A stretch of 64,000 nt of DNA, taken from positions 4,857,385 through 4,921,384 of the forward strand of contig JACYXH010000772.1 of NCBI GenBank assembly GCA_026745465.1, given 5' to 3'. Of this stretch, positions 30,968-42,891 are shown piece after piece; the first letter of the stretch is position 1, and each line of letters opens with the position of its first letter. The notes under the pieces were generated by a model. It ran no database searches. It had not been told where the DNA came from and saw only the letters and a list, made by a program, of their open reading frames with translations. Position numbers and translations under genes: made by a program. The DNA comes from Lota lota. Its lineage: Eukaryota > Chordata > Actinopteri > Gadiformes > Lotidae.

Positions 30968-31100
30968 ATACGGTTACATGTACCTTTTAACAGTTGCCTT
31001 CTTTGTAGAGATGCGTTTTTCGGAGATTACTCACGCCGGCCTATCACCGTCTGGGGCTGCTTCGGGTTCTGGGTGGCCCCAGAACCCATAAGATGTGTGA

Positions 31101-31539
31101 GCATATCGGAACTGCTTATATATTGTAGGACTTCTGTGCTTGTTTTAACCACGTGTTCACAACTCGAAGATCTTCAGAGAGCTGCTGCTGGATTGCTTTG
31201 TCTTCCGGGACCAAATAGGCGGGGCGTTTGATTATGGGCGGGGCATAGCACATTCCATTTTTTGCGAAAATAGTGAAATTAAGTTTGTATAGTAAGAATG
31301 TACATATTCCCACCTCTGTTTTAATAGCGACGTATGTGAATAATATAACGAGAAGAAGCTATTTGTATGCAAGTGCGGCCCCATGCGGTCGGTATTTAAT
31401 GTAATTTATTATACAGAGTTCTTTCAAATGTCAGTGATTAGTTCAACCCAGGCGTTGTGGGCGGGTTCACTCGCCGGCTCTCTTTTGATTGGCTCTGCGG
31501 CTCAGCTTCAATGCTTTCTCTTCCTCGCTACTAGACTCA
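31101..31539. promoter_or_regulatory. bidirectional promoter between the snoRNA unit and psph
   Basis: The two units are divergent, about 450 bases apart. On the minus side there are a GC box (GCCCCGCCC near 31232-31243), further GC-rich sequence and a TATATAAG about 30 bases before the likely start near 31090. On the plus side there is an ATTGG (reverse CCAAT) box near 31488, with GGGCGGG just before it. In humans PSPH and CCT6A are likewise divergent neighbours. Confidence 0.55.
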
Positions 31540-31610
31540 ATGAATATTAGACTGGTGAAAAGGTTCTGCCTGAGGAGCTCCTGCCTGTTATATCATCGTC
31601 GCTGCAACCA
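31540..31610 (+). other. psph: possible upstream coding exon of psph (mitochondrial-type extension)
   Basis: An ATG at 31540 opens 23 codons plus two bases up to the donor GTAAGT at 31611. Spliced to the acceptor at 32324, this stays in frame with the canonical psph ATG, joined by Gln-Thr. The added 25 residues begin MNIRLVKRFCLRSSC, carry about eight basic and no acidic residues, and resemble a mitochondrial presequence. A short upstream frame (31510-31533, seven codons and stop) precedes it. Translation from this ATG is inference. Confidence 0.5.
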
Positions 31611-32328
31611 GTAAGTTTCAACAAGAAGTTGCTGAATACGTTAAGTTACTTTGTGGAACGACGTACTTGCAGTCCGATTTTCGAAGAGGCTGCATGTGAA
31701 TCAAATAAAGGGTTGTGCTCATTTCCATTCAGGTAACGTTACCATTCTCAAAGCTAATGCAGATTCCACAAAAAGTTGATATTTAATTTAAAATGCCAGT
31801 TCCACGGATTGATGCATCGTTCGTTTTGCGTTGCAGGAAGTGTAAAATGGCTTGCTGATTACCAAGTGGCAGTGTTTAGTATTTCTGTTCCATCTATTTT
31901 CCTTTTCTCTAACTGGGTGACGCAACATCGCCAGACAATGTCTACCTAGTAAGGCCCATCAAGTCAGTCAGAGCGGCCTGTTTTGGTCATGCATTCTTCA
32001 AATACTCAATGGCTATTCATTATCAAGATTTTAAAGCAGCTATGCCGAAAATGCAGATTTTCGACTGCCGTTTGGGAATGTGTTTATAGCCACAGACCTA
32101 CTTGCACAAAACGACAAGTAGGTCTACGGTTAATTATGAAAGACCTGCTGCTACTACGTTTTCAATTCGTGACCGACCATTATTAAATGACTCCAATGAT
32201 CATTGTCGTTTCTGACTGCATGTGAGCCAGTTTAAACCTCAAATGAAATGCTATACATGCAAGGTGAGTTTCTCGAATTATAGTGTCGACTAATGATGGA
32301 TGCTTTCCTATTTATTTTTTCTAGAACG

Positions 32329-34532
32329 ATGACGTCTCTATCCCAGACACAGGAGATGTTCAGGAGGGCAGAAGCTGTCTGCTTTGATGTAGACAGCACA
32401 GTTATCAAAGAAGAGGGTATTGATGAACTGGCCAAATTCTGTGGTGTCGGGGACGCAGTCACTGAAATGTATGTCTGATGCTTTGGCCTACATTGGTGGA
32501 TTATGTCATTCATCATCACATTTCTCAGCCATTGTTCTATTCAGTCAGGTGAATACCTTGTCAATATTGAAATGTGTTTCTGTAACCTTTTAGGACGCGT
32601 AATGCCATGGGTGGGTCAGTCACATTCAAGACGGCCCTTTCTGAACGATTGTCCATCATCCGCTGCTCTAGAGAACAAGTGAACAAACTGATAACAGACC
32701 ACCCCCCTCAGTTGACTGCAGGTATTAAGTAAGTGTGTGTAGATCCCAATTAGTTTCATGTATATTTCCTATCCTAAAAACTTTGGAATGTCATTGTAAA
32801 TTATGAATCACAACATATATTAGAATGACTATTATGTGAGAGCTGGGTAATTAAGCAAATCTTGACATTAGATTGTACCATACCCCGTCTTCTCATTGTC
32901 ATCCAGTGTTCTCAGTGAGCTATTGTCTCTCCAGGGAACTTGTGGACCGGCTTCACGAGCGCAATGTCAAGGTCTTCCTCATATCTGGTGGGTTCCGCTG
33001 CATCGTTGAGCATGTAGCAGCTCAACTCGATATTCCTCTCGACCACGTCTACGCGAACAGGCTCAAGTTCTACTTTAATGGTAAACTCAGTCATATAAAG
33101 TTTTATCATTCACAGGTTCCCATATGATTCTTGAAATGAATAACTTGGTAATCATGGTAATTTAAGCCACCTGTGTAGAACAGCTGGTGTATGATAGTTT
33201 GATGGTGTTCTTCTATGCAACAACAACCAAAAGCAAGCAATGTTTTGCTTGTTATATTGTTAGTCTGGGGAATGGTAGATGGGACCCCAATAAACTTTCA
33301 CAAGACTTTATTCAAAGGGTGAGCACTGAACATGTGCAGCGGATTCTTTATTTGATCTGCCTCACTGTAGCAGACAACAGGTTTAAGGAAACAGAAGACT
33401 AGGTCTACTTAAAGTTGAAGTGTGTAGTATTTAGTGGCATCTAGCAGTGAGGTTGCAGATTAACCAACTGAATACCCCCACCCTCCCTTTCCAACGACAT
33501 AGGAGAAGCTACGGTGGCCTGTAAGGTGCCAGTAGGTACTTCCAAACTGATGTCATCGTCTACGACAGAATCGAGTAGCCAAGTGTCAAGGGATAAGGTT
33601 CCTTGATAGATTGGTACATTCTATTTTGTAATTTAGTCTGGAAAAGTAAAGGTGATAGCATAAAAGTGAGATAGCAATTATGATTACAAATTTAAAAACA
33701 CATTTGTACGTTGTGGGCTACTGTAGAAATATTGTGGTGCAACAGAGCGGGCCCGTTAAGAGGACCCGCTCCACATGTACATGTAAGGGGCTCATTCTAA
33801 CGGAAACTCAATCTTATTTTCATGGGTTTATACACCAATTAAAACACTTCTAGCAGAATCTATCGGTTCCGCTAGATTCCATTTAATTCTACACACTGCA
33901 CCTTTTAATTCTGCCCAGGAAATGTTGACCTTACAGGGGAGCAGAAGATAAACACTGTTGCATTTGCATGTTTGTTTTTCCTTTTTATCAGTTATGTTCA
34001 ATTATATGAAACTTATTATTTAAGAACTCATGTAAAGCCAGTGTCTTGTAATCCATGTTTTGTCGTAATTTTTCCACAACATTTTATCCCCCCTGTAATA
34101 TCTTTCAATACTTGTTATAATAATAATGCTAGTCATACTGGGTTCCCTAAAAGAAACATGCACGGTTTGTTTTTTCAGGTGAATACGCTGGGTTTGACGA
34201 CAGCCAGCCCACAGCAGAGAGTGGTGGAAAAGGTCGGGTGATCAGCATGCTGAAGGAACAGTATGGCTTCAAGTCGGTGGTGATGATCGGAGATGGGGCC
34301 ACTGACCTGGAGGCCTGCCCCCCTGCTGTGAGTGTCCTGTCAGACTGCGCTTTGATGCACTCTTCTGTTTCTTTCTTAATCTATTGAGTAACACGTTTGC
34401 TTTTTTCCTTCTTTGTTTCAGAGTGCTTTCATTGGTTTTGGTGGGAATGTCATTAGACCACAGGTCAAAGAGAGGAGTTTGTGGTTTGTCACAAGTTTTG
34501 GAGAACTACTGAAGGAACTGGAGAAGATCTAG
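32329..34532 (+). CDS. psph: phosphoserine phosphatase, five coding exons
   Basis: Catalyses the last step of serine synthesis, phosphoserine to serine. Exons are 32329-32468, 32594-32728, 32935-33080, 34179-34327 and 34422-34532, giving 226 residues (human 225). HAD-superfamily motifs: FDVDSTV with nucleophile Asp20 and acid Asp22, LISGGF with Ser109, GGKGR with Lys158, and GDGATD with Asp179 and Asp183. These positions equal the human numbering. The start MTSLSQTQEMFRRAEAVCFD aligns end to end with the human start, so ATG 32329 is taken as canonical. An upstream exon could extend it in frame (see 31540-31610). AATAAA signals lie at 35104 and further on. Confidence 0.97.
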
Positions 34533-35810
34533 AAAGGAACAGCTGCACTGGTACTTTGTTTACTATGTTTTATGCACCTTATGGCGTGCCGTCGTTTGTT
34601 TTATCAATTCATTATGTTTTCACAAGGTCATCCTGTCAAGATTTTATGATAAAAATGTTTACACTACAACAGTGAGTTAATTTAGACATTTTGGGGGTTG
34701 TTTCCCCCCCTATTAATTTTTATACATGATAATATAATGAATTACAATCAACCACAAACTATATATTTAAGGAGTTCAATATTTTGAGCACTTTTTGCAT
34801 TAACACTTTAGTAAAAGTCATGAAAACAAACGTGCAATGAGTAAGAAACGTTGAACATCTGTATGAAACCTAAGGAGTATAAAATACATCTGTGCATATT
34901 TATCCGTCAAGTGAGTTGGTGGAGATTCACTAGTAACGGACCAGTGTAAACTATTTTGTGACAAGAACGCGTTGCTTACACTTTTCCATGTTTATTCAGT
35001 AGGTGACACAAAACTAAAAACCGTTTTTAGTGACATGCTTTGAGCATGTTTAAACCAATAACACCTTTTTCAAACGTTACATGCAATCTTGACAAAGTGA
35101 AAAATAAATACTTTTTCACCAAATGAAATCAAAGCGCTTTTTCTTTTTTTAAACTGATAAGAAAAGCCAGATACATTTTCAGTGCCTATAGCAACATGCT
35201 GCAATTAAAATGATTTTGACCTAAATCTGTATACTCGAAAGACTATACAATTGATAATTTCATGTTTAATATACACTGATGATTGGCATATGTTAGTATA
35301 TGTGCCACTTTGCAATGTACATACATTATGCAATGTTAATATGTACATAACATAATAAATAGCCACTGCATTATAAAATGAGTGTATGTAGCTTTTTCAT
35401 AACTTACAACAGTAACTTCCCATTTATCACGCTATAACAGGGTTTCATTTGTTGAGTCTTTGCTTGTGTCATTATTTAGTTCTTTATGGTCAGCTTTATG
35501 GTATGTTTTTGGCTCACAATACAATCCGACAAAACACTTTAGGGCTACGGTTGGCCTTTTCACTGACAATGAAAGTAGTATTTCTCAAATGAAAGTTACG
35601 AGCCAAGTGTTTATCTGCATTCTGTCTTTGATGCTATGTTTTGAAAAAGTAACAACTGTTGGCCTGGTAAGACCCAAAAACAACTAACTTTGAAGGGAGG
35701 ATGTGTTGCTTGGCAACAGCGAGAGGAGTTTGAAACCTGTGATGGCAGTGATGTTTATAACGGATAAAGCATTCCGGAAGGTTCCATTTGATTTCAAACG
35801 GCTTCTCTGT
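34533..35810. other. psph / nipsnap2 convergent 3' region
   Basis: AT-rich sequence between convergent stop codons. A plus-strand AATAAA at 35104-35109 and a minus-strand AATAAA at 34991-34996 are candidates for the two genes' 3' ends. If both are used, the 3' UTRs overlap. No other gene was seen. Confidence 0.45.
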
Positions 35811-38800
35811 TTACTTCAGCGGGGACGCCTTAGTGGGGATCATGATCCTGGAATCCATGTGCTGAATAAGAGGAACTGGAGAAAAATACAAAAAGGTTGC
35901 AAATTAAGGACGATGGATTTCTCACACCCCAAAAATCTTGCCGCATAGTCTAGAGTTCTTTAAGAATGTATGCATTATGTTTGGTCACGTTGTCCTCACC
36001 GGTGTAGTACACCACCTCGTCCCAGCCTTCGTGCTGCCAGGCTGCGTTCCTTGTGTTTTCCCTAGATTGTAGGTCTTTGTAAGCTGCAATGACAAACACC
36101 CAATCACACTACTGTGCTGTACGCATTGATTCAATACTTTTATGAGCTATCCTACTTATGGTGTGACGTATTTCCAAGTGAAACACAAATTTAGCGTGCA
36201 AACAGGAATATATTTTCAGTATTTGAGTAGATCATGGTTGGCAGTGGCATGGATAAGCACATTGCAGGCTTCATATAATGAAGAAGGGAGATAATAGATT
36301 ATTGGCTGAGCGTTAGTTGTCACAACCAACAAAAACCGGGCTGTAGCGGAGGCAATGCTTATTACATTTGGATGTAAAATACCTAATACACATTAGAATT
36401 GTGTTTTGCATACAAAGATTAAAGGGCCCCTATTTTACCACCAGGTGTGAGTGTGATTAGCCATTACAAGCCGTTTCTAAATCTGCCCTTCCCTGTGCCT
36501 TGGTGACATCAGACAGCAGATTTTGAAAAGGCTTGTAATGGCTAATCACACTCACACCTGGTGGTAAAATAGGGGCCCTGCAATAGTATGAAAAAAAAAA
36601 AAAGCCCACATTCATTTACTTTTATTTATATTCATCATTTTAAAATGTCATCAAGGACCTATTGGTCTACCTGAGTTGAGTATATGCTAATGAAATGTAT
36701 TCATATTTTTAAGGAAGTCCTGCATGCATCTTACCCCAGAGATGATGCACCATGTAGAGGTTTCCGATCTGGGAGAAGAAGCCGCCTACTGCCTCACTGT
36801 TGTGCTGGCGATAGCCGATGGCTCTGGCCCTGCAGAGAGGAACAGGTTGGATCACAGACCCAACACACTTCACTGTGGAAAGAGCTGATTCAAGGCAGCA
36901 TATTATTATTGGTGACCACAGATAATTAAAGTCGCATTGTGTGAAATTGAGCCCCTCCCAGTTAGTAGGTGGGAGACATTCAGACTTTAACAAACTCATT
37001 AAGTGTTCTGTCACGTCTAACTGGCTGTGCAACTGTGTGACGCGAACTAGTGTAGCTTGGGTGGCGTGAGTGGGAGGGGTTTGGGAGTGTCAATAGTAAG
37101 GTACAGCCAGCATTTTTTTTCATCACTTTTGAACTCACTATCGATCAGCATTGACTACAGATGTGTCCAGGTTATTTTAAAAGGTACGAATTTGTTGAAA
37201 TGGTACACATTGAGACCTTAACAATCATAATTTATTTTTATTTATTTTTCTCTTCGGACTGGCTTGCATTGAAGAAAGTGTGCATTAGACACGATTGTTT
37301 TATATATGGTTTGAATATTAATTACCCAAAGGAAATAAAGAGAAAATTATTGAATTTATATCAAAATGACAATTATAACATGCTTTGACAAATGATTAAG
37401 CAGAAACAGCATTAAATGTTTCTCCAGAAGTATATTCACTTTTTCTTTTTTTGCCATACATTGCTTTAGTGATTAAGTTAGTCAACATTTGAAATGCTCA
37501 AACCTCTTGTTTCATTTGAGGGTTGTATTTGAAACCATTATATAATAATGGTTTCACATAAAGGCATGTCAAAATCTAAAATAAAAAGGAAAATATTATT
37601 AAAAGCAAGGTTAAGCAGAAAACTGTATAGCTCAAATTGCATTTACATTGCAGATAAATAACAGGCTATAATGACACATAACACTAATCTTAGTTGAACA
37701 TCAGTTCATCACCATAGGTCTTCACTTTACAGCTAATTTATTTCTAATAGAGAAGCCAAATATGTGCGTTTCAATTGTATGAATTTTTATTTGAGTAATT
37801 TAGCTAATGATCAATCCAAAGGGACTTAGTGATAGAGATACTTCGACTCAAGGAAGCCTGCAGATAGGTGGCCATGTCACAAAGGGCATCACAATGAAAA
37901 GGAAGGGAACAACCTTCATGCGGGGAGTGGAGAACCCTAGCCTCTGCACCACCCTATCCACCACACACTGAGCCGTGAGCCAAATAGTACGATATCAAAA
38001 TAGGCTGCGTCTGGGGAGTGGTTCTTATTAATGAGGGAGAACTGGTTTCATGTGATCCAAGTGTTCTGTAAGTACAGTGAAATTCAAATAAAATCAGGCT
38101 GTCTTACCAGTAATTACCCCACTCAATCATGGTTCCAGGCTAGGAAGAAATAAAGAACGCAATCTTTAAGCAGAGGGTCACCATTCCTGATGAATGTTGG
38201 GTTCCTGTGTGCCTTAATAAAAAGGCACGCTTTAATAACGTGTTGCATAACTTCACCTTTAGGATCACTACAATTATTTTCTGCAACAAATTCCTCAACA
38301 TACTTATCTCAGTCTGTGATAAGGATTCAGGGACACAAGAATCTATAATGTATTAGGAATTATCATTTAAGTCATAAGTCATTTAAAAAGGCATGCAAAG
38401 GGGATGACTTTCATTTTCAATAGTTTTTTGGCAAAAATGTTTTGCATAGAAACACTGGGAATCTCCAAACACAGGTCCAGATGGAAATTAAAGGGCATCA
38501 CAATGAAAAGGTCAATAAAGGCTCAGTTACATGCCTTTCTGCCTGGCCCTAATACTCTTCCTTATCATACACAGCATCCGCTGAATACACAAAAGAGAAA
38601 ATCGATGCATTACTTTGTGTAACTAAACGTATTTTAGTTAAAGACCCCACCCCCCGTCAACTGCTCACCCTGAGCTGGTAGGACCTGAGCTCATAGATGT
38701 TTGGGCCGTCCCGGGGAACCGGCTCGTTCCAGAAGCTGAACTCGAGGAGGAGCTGGTTCCTACGAGACAGCAGCATCTTACCCCGCTCTTTTCGGTACTC

Positions 38801-41186
38801 CACAAACTCCTGGAACAAAAAACACAGGTCAATCCATAGATAACATGCTGCAACACAGTGCTGGTCAGCCATTGCTGGTGGACTCAATAACAGTGATAGT
38901 AAGAAAGTGACGTGAAGCTGTACCTTGTTTTCCCTGAGCTTGGTCATCACCTCTGTAAGAGCTGGGTAGCCTCCTCTGTAGCGCCACAAATGGACTGGAG
39001 CAAAATAGAAGCCATCATTTAATAGACGTAATGACAATGCATTAAAAGATTTAAGGTCGAAGGACTCATTTCACTATGCTTTGCATACTGAAATGACATG
39101 TACATGTTTTTATTAAATCAAGATTCCGGTTGTGTCATAATCTGACCTAGAGTCACAATCCGAAGTCCTTTACCATCTACATTCTCATTTGGCAGCACGA
39201 AGCAATTTTGACACAGTTTAAAATGAAACGGAATGTTTGTTTACAATGAACACGAGATGGATGTAACAAGTAAATGTGTACGTATAGATTGAACAATGTT
39301 ATTATACACAACAGAGGTCCGCTCCATGGTTACTCCTACAGCGGACGTTAGGCTCCACCGTGCCCAACACACCAGCAGAGGTCAGTATACAGTCAACAAC
39401 GTCCAAGGTTAGCCGTCTCAGAATACAACGAAGAAGCCCCGAAGGAAACCACTCAAGATCAACTTCAACTATGCTGCTATAAAATAACATGCCAGCAAAT
39501 AACATTAAAAATTCGTTTGTGGTGGTGAACACAGTCCTACCAGCCTGATCCTGCTCTCCATACCAGGTGTTCCAAGTCCCCACGAGCTCACAGGGGTAGT
39601 ACTTATCAGCGTGGATGGCTGGCAGGATCTCCTCACTGAGGAGAATGAACAACAGCATTACCTTCGTAACATCATCCCTTTACAGTGTGATTTAAAGAAA
39701 TCTACAACCACCGACAAATATAATGACATCCATAGTGTAGTAGAACCCTAGGAGACTTGCATTGATAGATCTTAAGTTATCATATACATCTTATGTGAAT
39801 GTGAGTATCATATCATTATGAAGTATACGACATCATTCAGATAACAATAAACAAGGTAGTCAGTTCATGACCTTTTCCATCAAGGAGTATTAAAAGGTGT
39901 ATTTGTGACTGAGGGTGCCTCTGGGTCATCTAAATTAACAGCCAGGGTATTCTTTGATTGGCCAATCACCTCACAGGAATAGCTGTTGACATTTTCAACA
40001 CCACCAAATACTAATAATACTAATAGATAAAGACTATTACTATTGCTATTATTTGCCCAGGTCTCATTATATGATGCTTTAACTTCTGCTGCTGCCGCTA
40101 CCTAATATTATTAAAATTATAAATAAATTGTAGAAAGTTAAAAATAAAACATACAAACACTTACCATATTTTATTGTATGCATCAAGGCACTCAGGCTTG
40201 ACATTGTGAACTGCAAACAAATATAAAAATAAATGTGTGTTGATGATATTAATATTGATAGGAAAGAACACTCCTTAGAGTGACTTACACTGGATTTTGT
40301 ACAAGTTGCTTTCCTCATTCTTGGTCAGCAGATTGGCGTGTGCATCTTTCCTGGGATCAACTTTCCTTACAAAGAGAGACTTGAACCAGCTGTCCTCTTT
40401 GTATCTGGTGCTCGATACGGCCAGGCTCCTGCGAATTAAATCAAATAACAACAAAAATAACTGAACAATATCCTTCTATCCAAAAGTGTTATTATATTTC
40501 TATAATAGTCATTATATTGTATTTAGTAGCGTGATGATTAGGACTTGAACCTATGTCAAGTGCAGCAAAAATCCTAAATAGTGTCATAATGTTATCATTG
40601 TACATCATGGATATGTTCATAAGTATTTACTATTACCTTATATATTCCATTAGTTTGTCGTTTGTTTTTCTAGACAAAATCTACACAGGTCAATACCATC
40701 TCATGTTTCTTAAACATCACATTTTGACAAGGCAAAATCATAAGAAACCAACAACATGACCTTGAGCTTACGAAGCTTCAACATTAGAGACCAACATCCA
40801 TCTCAAATGATCGGACCTGTCCTTTGTAGCAAAAGGTACGTGGTGTCACTTCTTCTACAACTCACTGAAGGGACACACAATAGTTTAAGCTTGATTTGAT
40901 CTTGCCAGAAGCACAGTGGCTAGTAGGGCTAGCTTCTCGTCAGAAGCCTAGTGGCTAGTAGGCTAGCTTCAGTCCGTTCCACTGTACAGGAGGGCTAGCG
41001 GGACACGATAGCACTTTTATAAAGTCCGGAGACTGACACATCACAAACGCTAAGCACAATGAATGTTGAACATACAAAGTGATAACTGTCCAACCTGCTC
41101 AAAATGACGGCATGCCCTGCGGAGGTCGCCATATTATTGGCCAGATATAAGCCATTGCTTATTCTCTGAAGGACTCGGGTCGCCAT
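35811..41186 (-). CDS. nipsnap2: NIPSNAP2 (GBAS), mitochondrial NIPSNAP-family protein, ten exons
   Basis: NIPSNAP proteins are mitochondrial and act as mitophagy 'eat-me' signals when exposed on damaged mitochondria. Exons are 41095-41186 (ATG), 40289-40428, 40165-40210, 39541-39635, 38924-38994, 38669-38809, 38108-38139, 36735-36829, 36000-36083 and 35811-35875. All phases agree, giving 286 residues, the same as human. The N-terminus [18 protein letters not shown] is a basic, acid-free targeting peptide. Family blocks include [82 protein letters not shown] and [20 protein letters not shown]. The first block and orthologous order next to psph favour NIPSNAP2 over NIPSNAP1. Confidence 0.95.
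36423..36579. mobile_element. foldback MITE with perfect 50-bp arms
   Basis: The arms 36423-36472 and 36530-36579 are exact reverse complements (AGGGCCCCTATTTTACC... and ...GGTAAAATAGGGGCCCT) around a 57-base spacer. No coding capacity and no clear target duplication. It lies in a nipsnap2 intron; a partial relative is at 12837-12888. Perfect arms suggest a young copy. Confidence 0.9.
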
Positions 41187-41874
41187 CTTCCAGCTGTAAG
41201 TGAAGAAAGTCGTTCCCTACTGTGTCCACAGGGCGGCAGCAGACCACCACGCTGTGTTGGGTGGTTTAGATGCAATGCGATGCCTGGTGCTAAAAAGACA
41301 TATTTTCATGATCCGAGACTTTTCAGGCACGTGCCACTTAATTTAATACAATGCCATTAATTCATAAACTCTTGTGGAATCGTCGTGTCTTAGAGGTAAT
41401 GCAATGAAACATCTAGATTCATCCATATTATTAAAGCATTTGACTTAGTGCATTCTTGTTTGTTATGTTTTATATTCCTTTTTTTTTCAAAATAAAGAGC
41501 AGATCAGTTGCAATGGCAATTTGCCCTGCATGGAAAGATCAAAATGTTGCTGTATGAAGGAATTCAGAAGAACTGATTTATAATTTCAAATACGCAAAGT
41601 GGAGCCAGTCAATCCTTTGTCCTTTAAGGAATGCTTGCCATTCTTGGAATATATCAAACAGTTGGAAAGGATAGCTATAACATTTAAAAACATCAATCAA
41701 AAGGTAGGCCTGCACAAGGATACTTTTTGCGTGTTTCAAACAAAGATATCCAAGATTGCACTTGATACAGATTTTTATCATGATCCTTTGGCCTCTGTCT
41801 GTAGTTGTCTGTGTTTCTGACTCTCGTTCCGCCTCTGTCTCTGTGTCTGTGTCTCTCATTCTGTCTTTCTCTGC

Positions 41875-41888
41875 ATGTATGTGTGTGT

Positions 41889-41922
<34 letters not shown>

Positions 41923-42160
41923 CGTACCTCTCTGTCTCCCTCTCACTTGCTTTCTCTTTTGCCTGCTCTCTCTCGCTGTCTCTCTGTCTCTCTCTCTCTG
42001 TCTCTCTCTCTCTTGCTCTCCCTCTCTGTCTCCCTCTCACTTGCTCTCTCTTTTGCCTGCTCTCCCTCTTGCTGTCTGTCTCTCTCTTGCTCTCCATCTC
42101 TGTCTCTCTCTTGCTAACTCTCTCAATGTCACGCTCTCTCTCTCTCTTGCTCTCTCTGCC
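41875..42160. repeat. (CT)n-rich low-complexity tract
   Basis: Imperfect CT repeats interrupted by TGTCTC and TTGCTC blocks. The long leucine/serine and arginine/glutamate open frames here come from the repeat and are not genes. Confidence 0.95.
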
Positions 42161-42866
42161 CTGCCTCTGTGTACCTTTACCATGTATCTGAACGTCTTTG
42201 AAGGGGAAATTAAAAAATCCCAATAACAACATAAGATCGGATAAAAAGATGAACTATCACACAACCAATTTATTACCCAATTGATCAACTAGCTAAGATG
42301 TACAAAACAATGACATCCCTTGGCACGTCTCTTCCAGGGTAGCAAATTAGCCCAAAATCCTCTCCCTCCTCCTTGTTAGCTTTGGATCCATAATTGGCAT
42401 GCTTATCTGTTATCTGTTCTTTAATAAATGCAGTAGAAATTGTGAGAACATTTTGGGGACATGACAAGTTGTTGTGTGCACTCAATTTTATCATACAAAA
42501 TGGTTGCAAAAATAATATTCAACAATAACTCAGTGTCCTTTCAGTTATTTTATTTAGAAATTCCCTGCATGGCAGCATTCATGTGCATATACCTTTTTAA
42601 GAAATAATAAAGACTAAGAGTTTGATAGGTGAAGTTACAGTATAATATAGTCCTGTCATGATCCTAAGAATACTAAGAATAATCTCAAAGATAAATTACA
42701 TCATAGTCACAATCTCAATGTGCAGTTTACCTGTAACGTTGGAAATATCTTAATAATAGTAATACTACTACTACTACTACTAATAATAATAATGATAATT
42801 ATAATAATAGTTATTATCATATAATATGATTAATTGCACAACGTATAATGCCAATGCAATCTTTTT

Positions 42867-42891
42867 GGGGGGGGGGGGGGGGGGGGGGGGG
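42867..42891. repeat. poly-G run, 25 bases
   Basis: Uninterrupted G run followed by TGTGTACATAG. Confidence 0.95.

Larger units (their letters stand above)
28486..31100 (-). ncRNA. snoRNA host transcript, probably non-coding, seven exons inferred
   Basis: Minus-strand unit starting beside psph. Exon 1 ends at 31035 with donor GTGAGTAAT. Later exons are inferred from acceptor/donor pairs: 30604-30664, about 30106-30208, about 29965-30009, about 29485-29588, about 29190-29245, and a last exon from about 28695 to the AATAAA at 28486-28491. Several are tandem copies of each other: the exon ending GATAAAG|GTAA occurs three times and the one ending CTTCAGAG|GTA twice. None has a frame conserved between copies; one copy of the second type has an in-frame stop where its twin is open. 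Each of four introns carries an H/ACA candidate 20-70 bases after its donor, as is usual for snoRNA hosts. The locus corresponds in position and strand to human CCT6A, but no CCT6A sequence was recognised. The exon model is inferred, not shown by transcripts. Confidence 0.6.

Noticed and set aside
31116-31313. 65-codon minus-strand frame upstream of the snoRNA unit, tested as a CCT6A first exon
   Set aside because: It shows none of the CCT6A N-terminal sequence and overlaps GC-box and TATA-like promoter elements.
41693-42232. Arginine/glutamate-rich and leucine/serine-rich open frames of 120-180 codons
   Set aside because: Produced by the imperfect (CT)n tract; both strands are open for the same reason.
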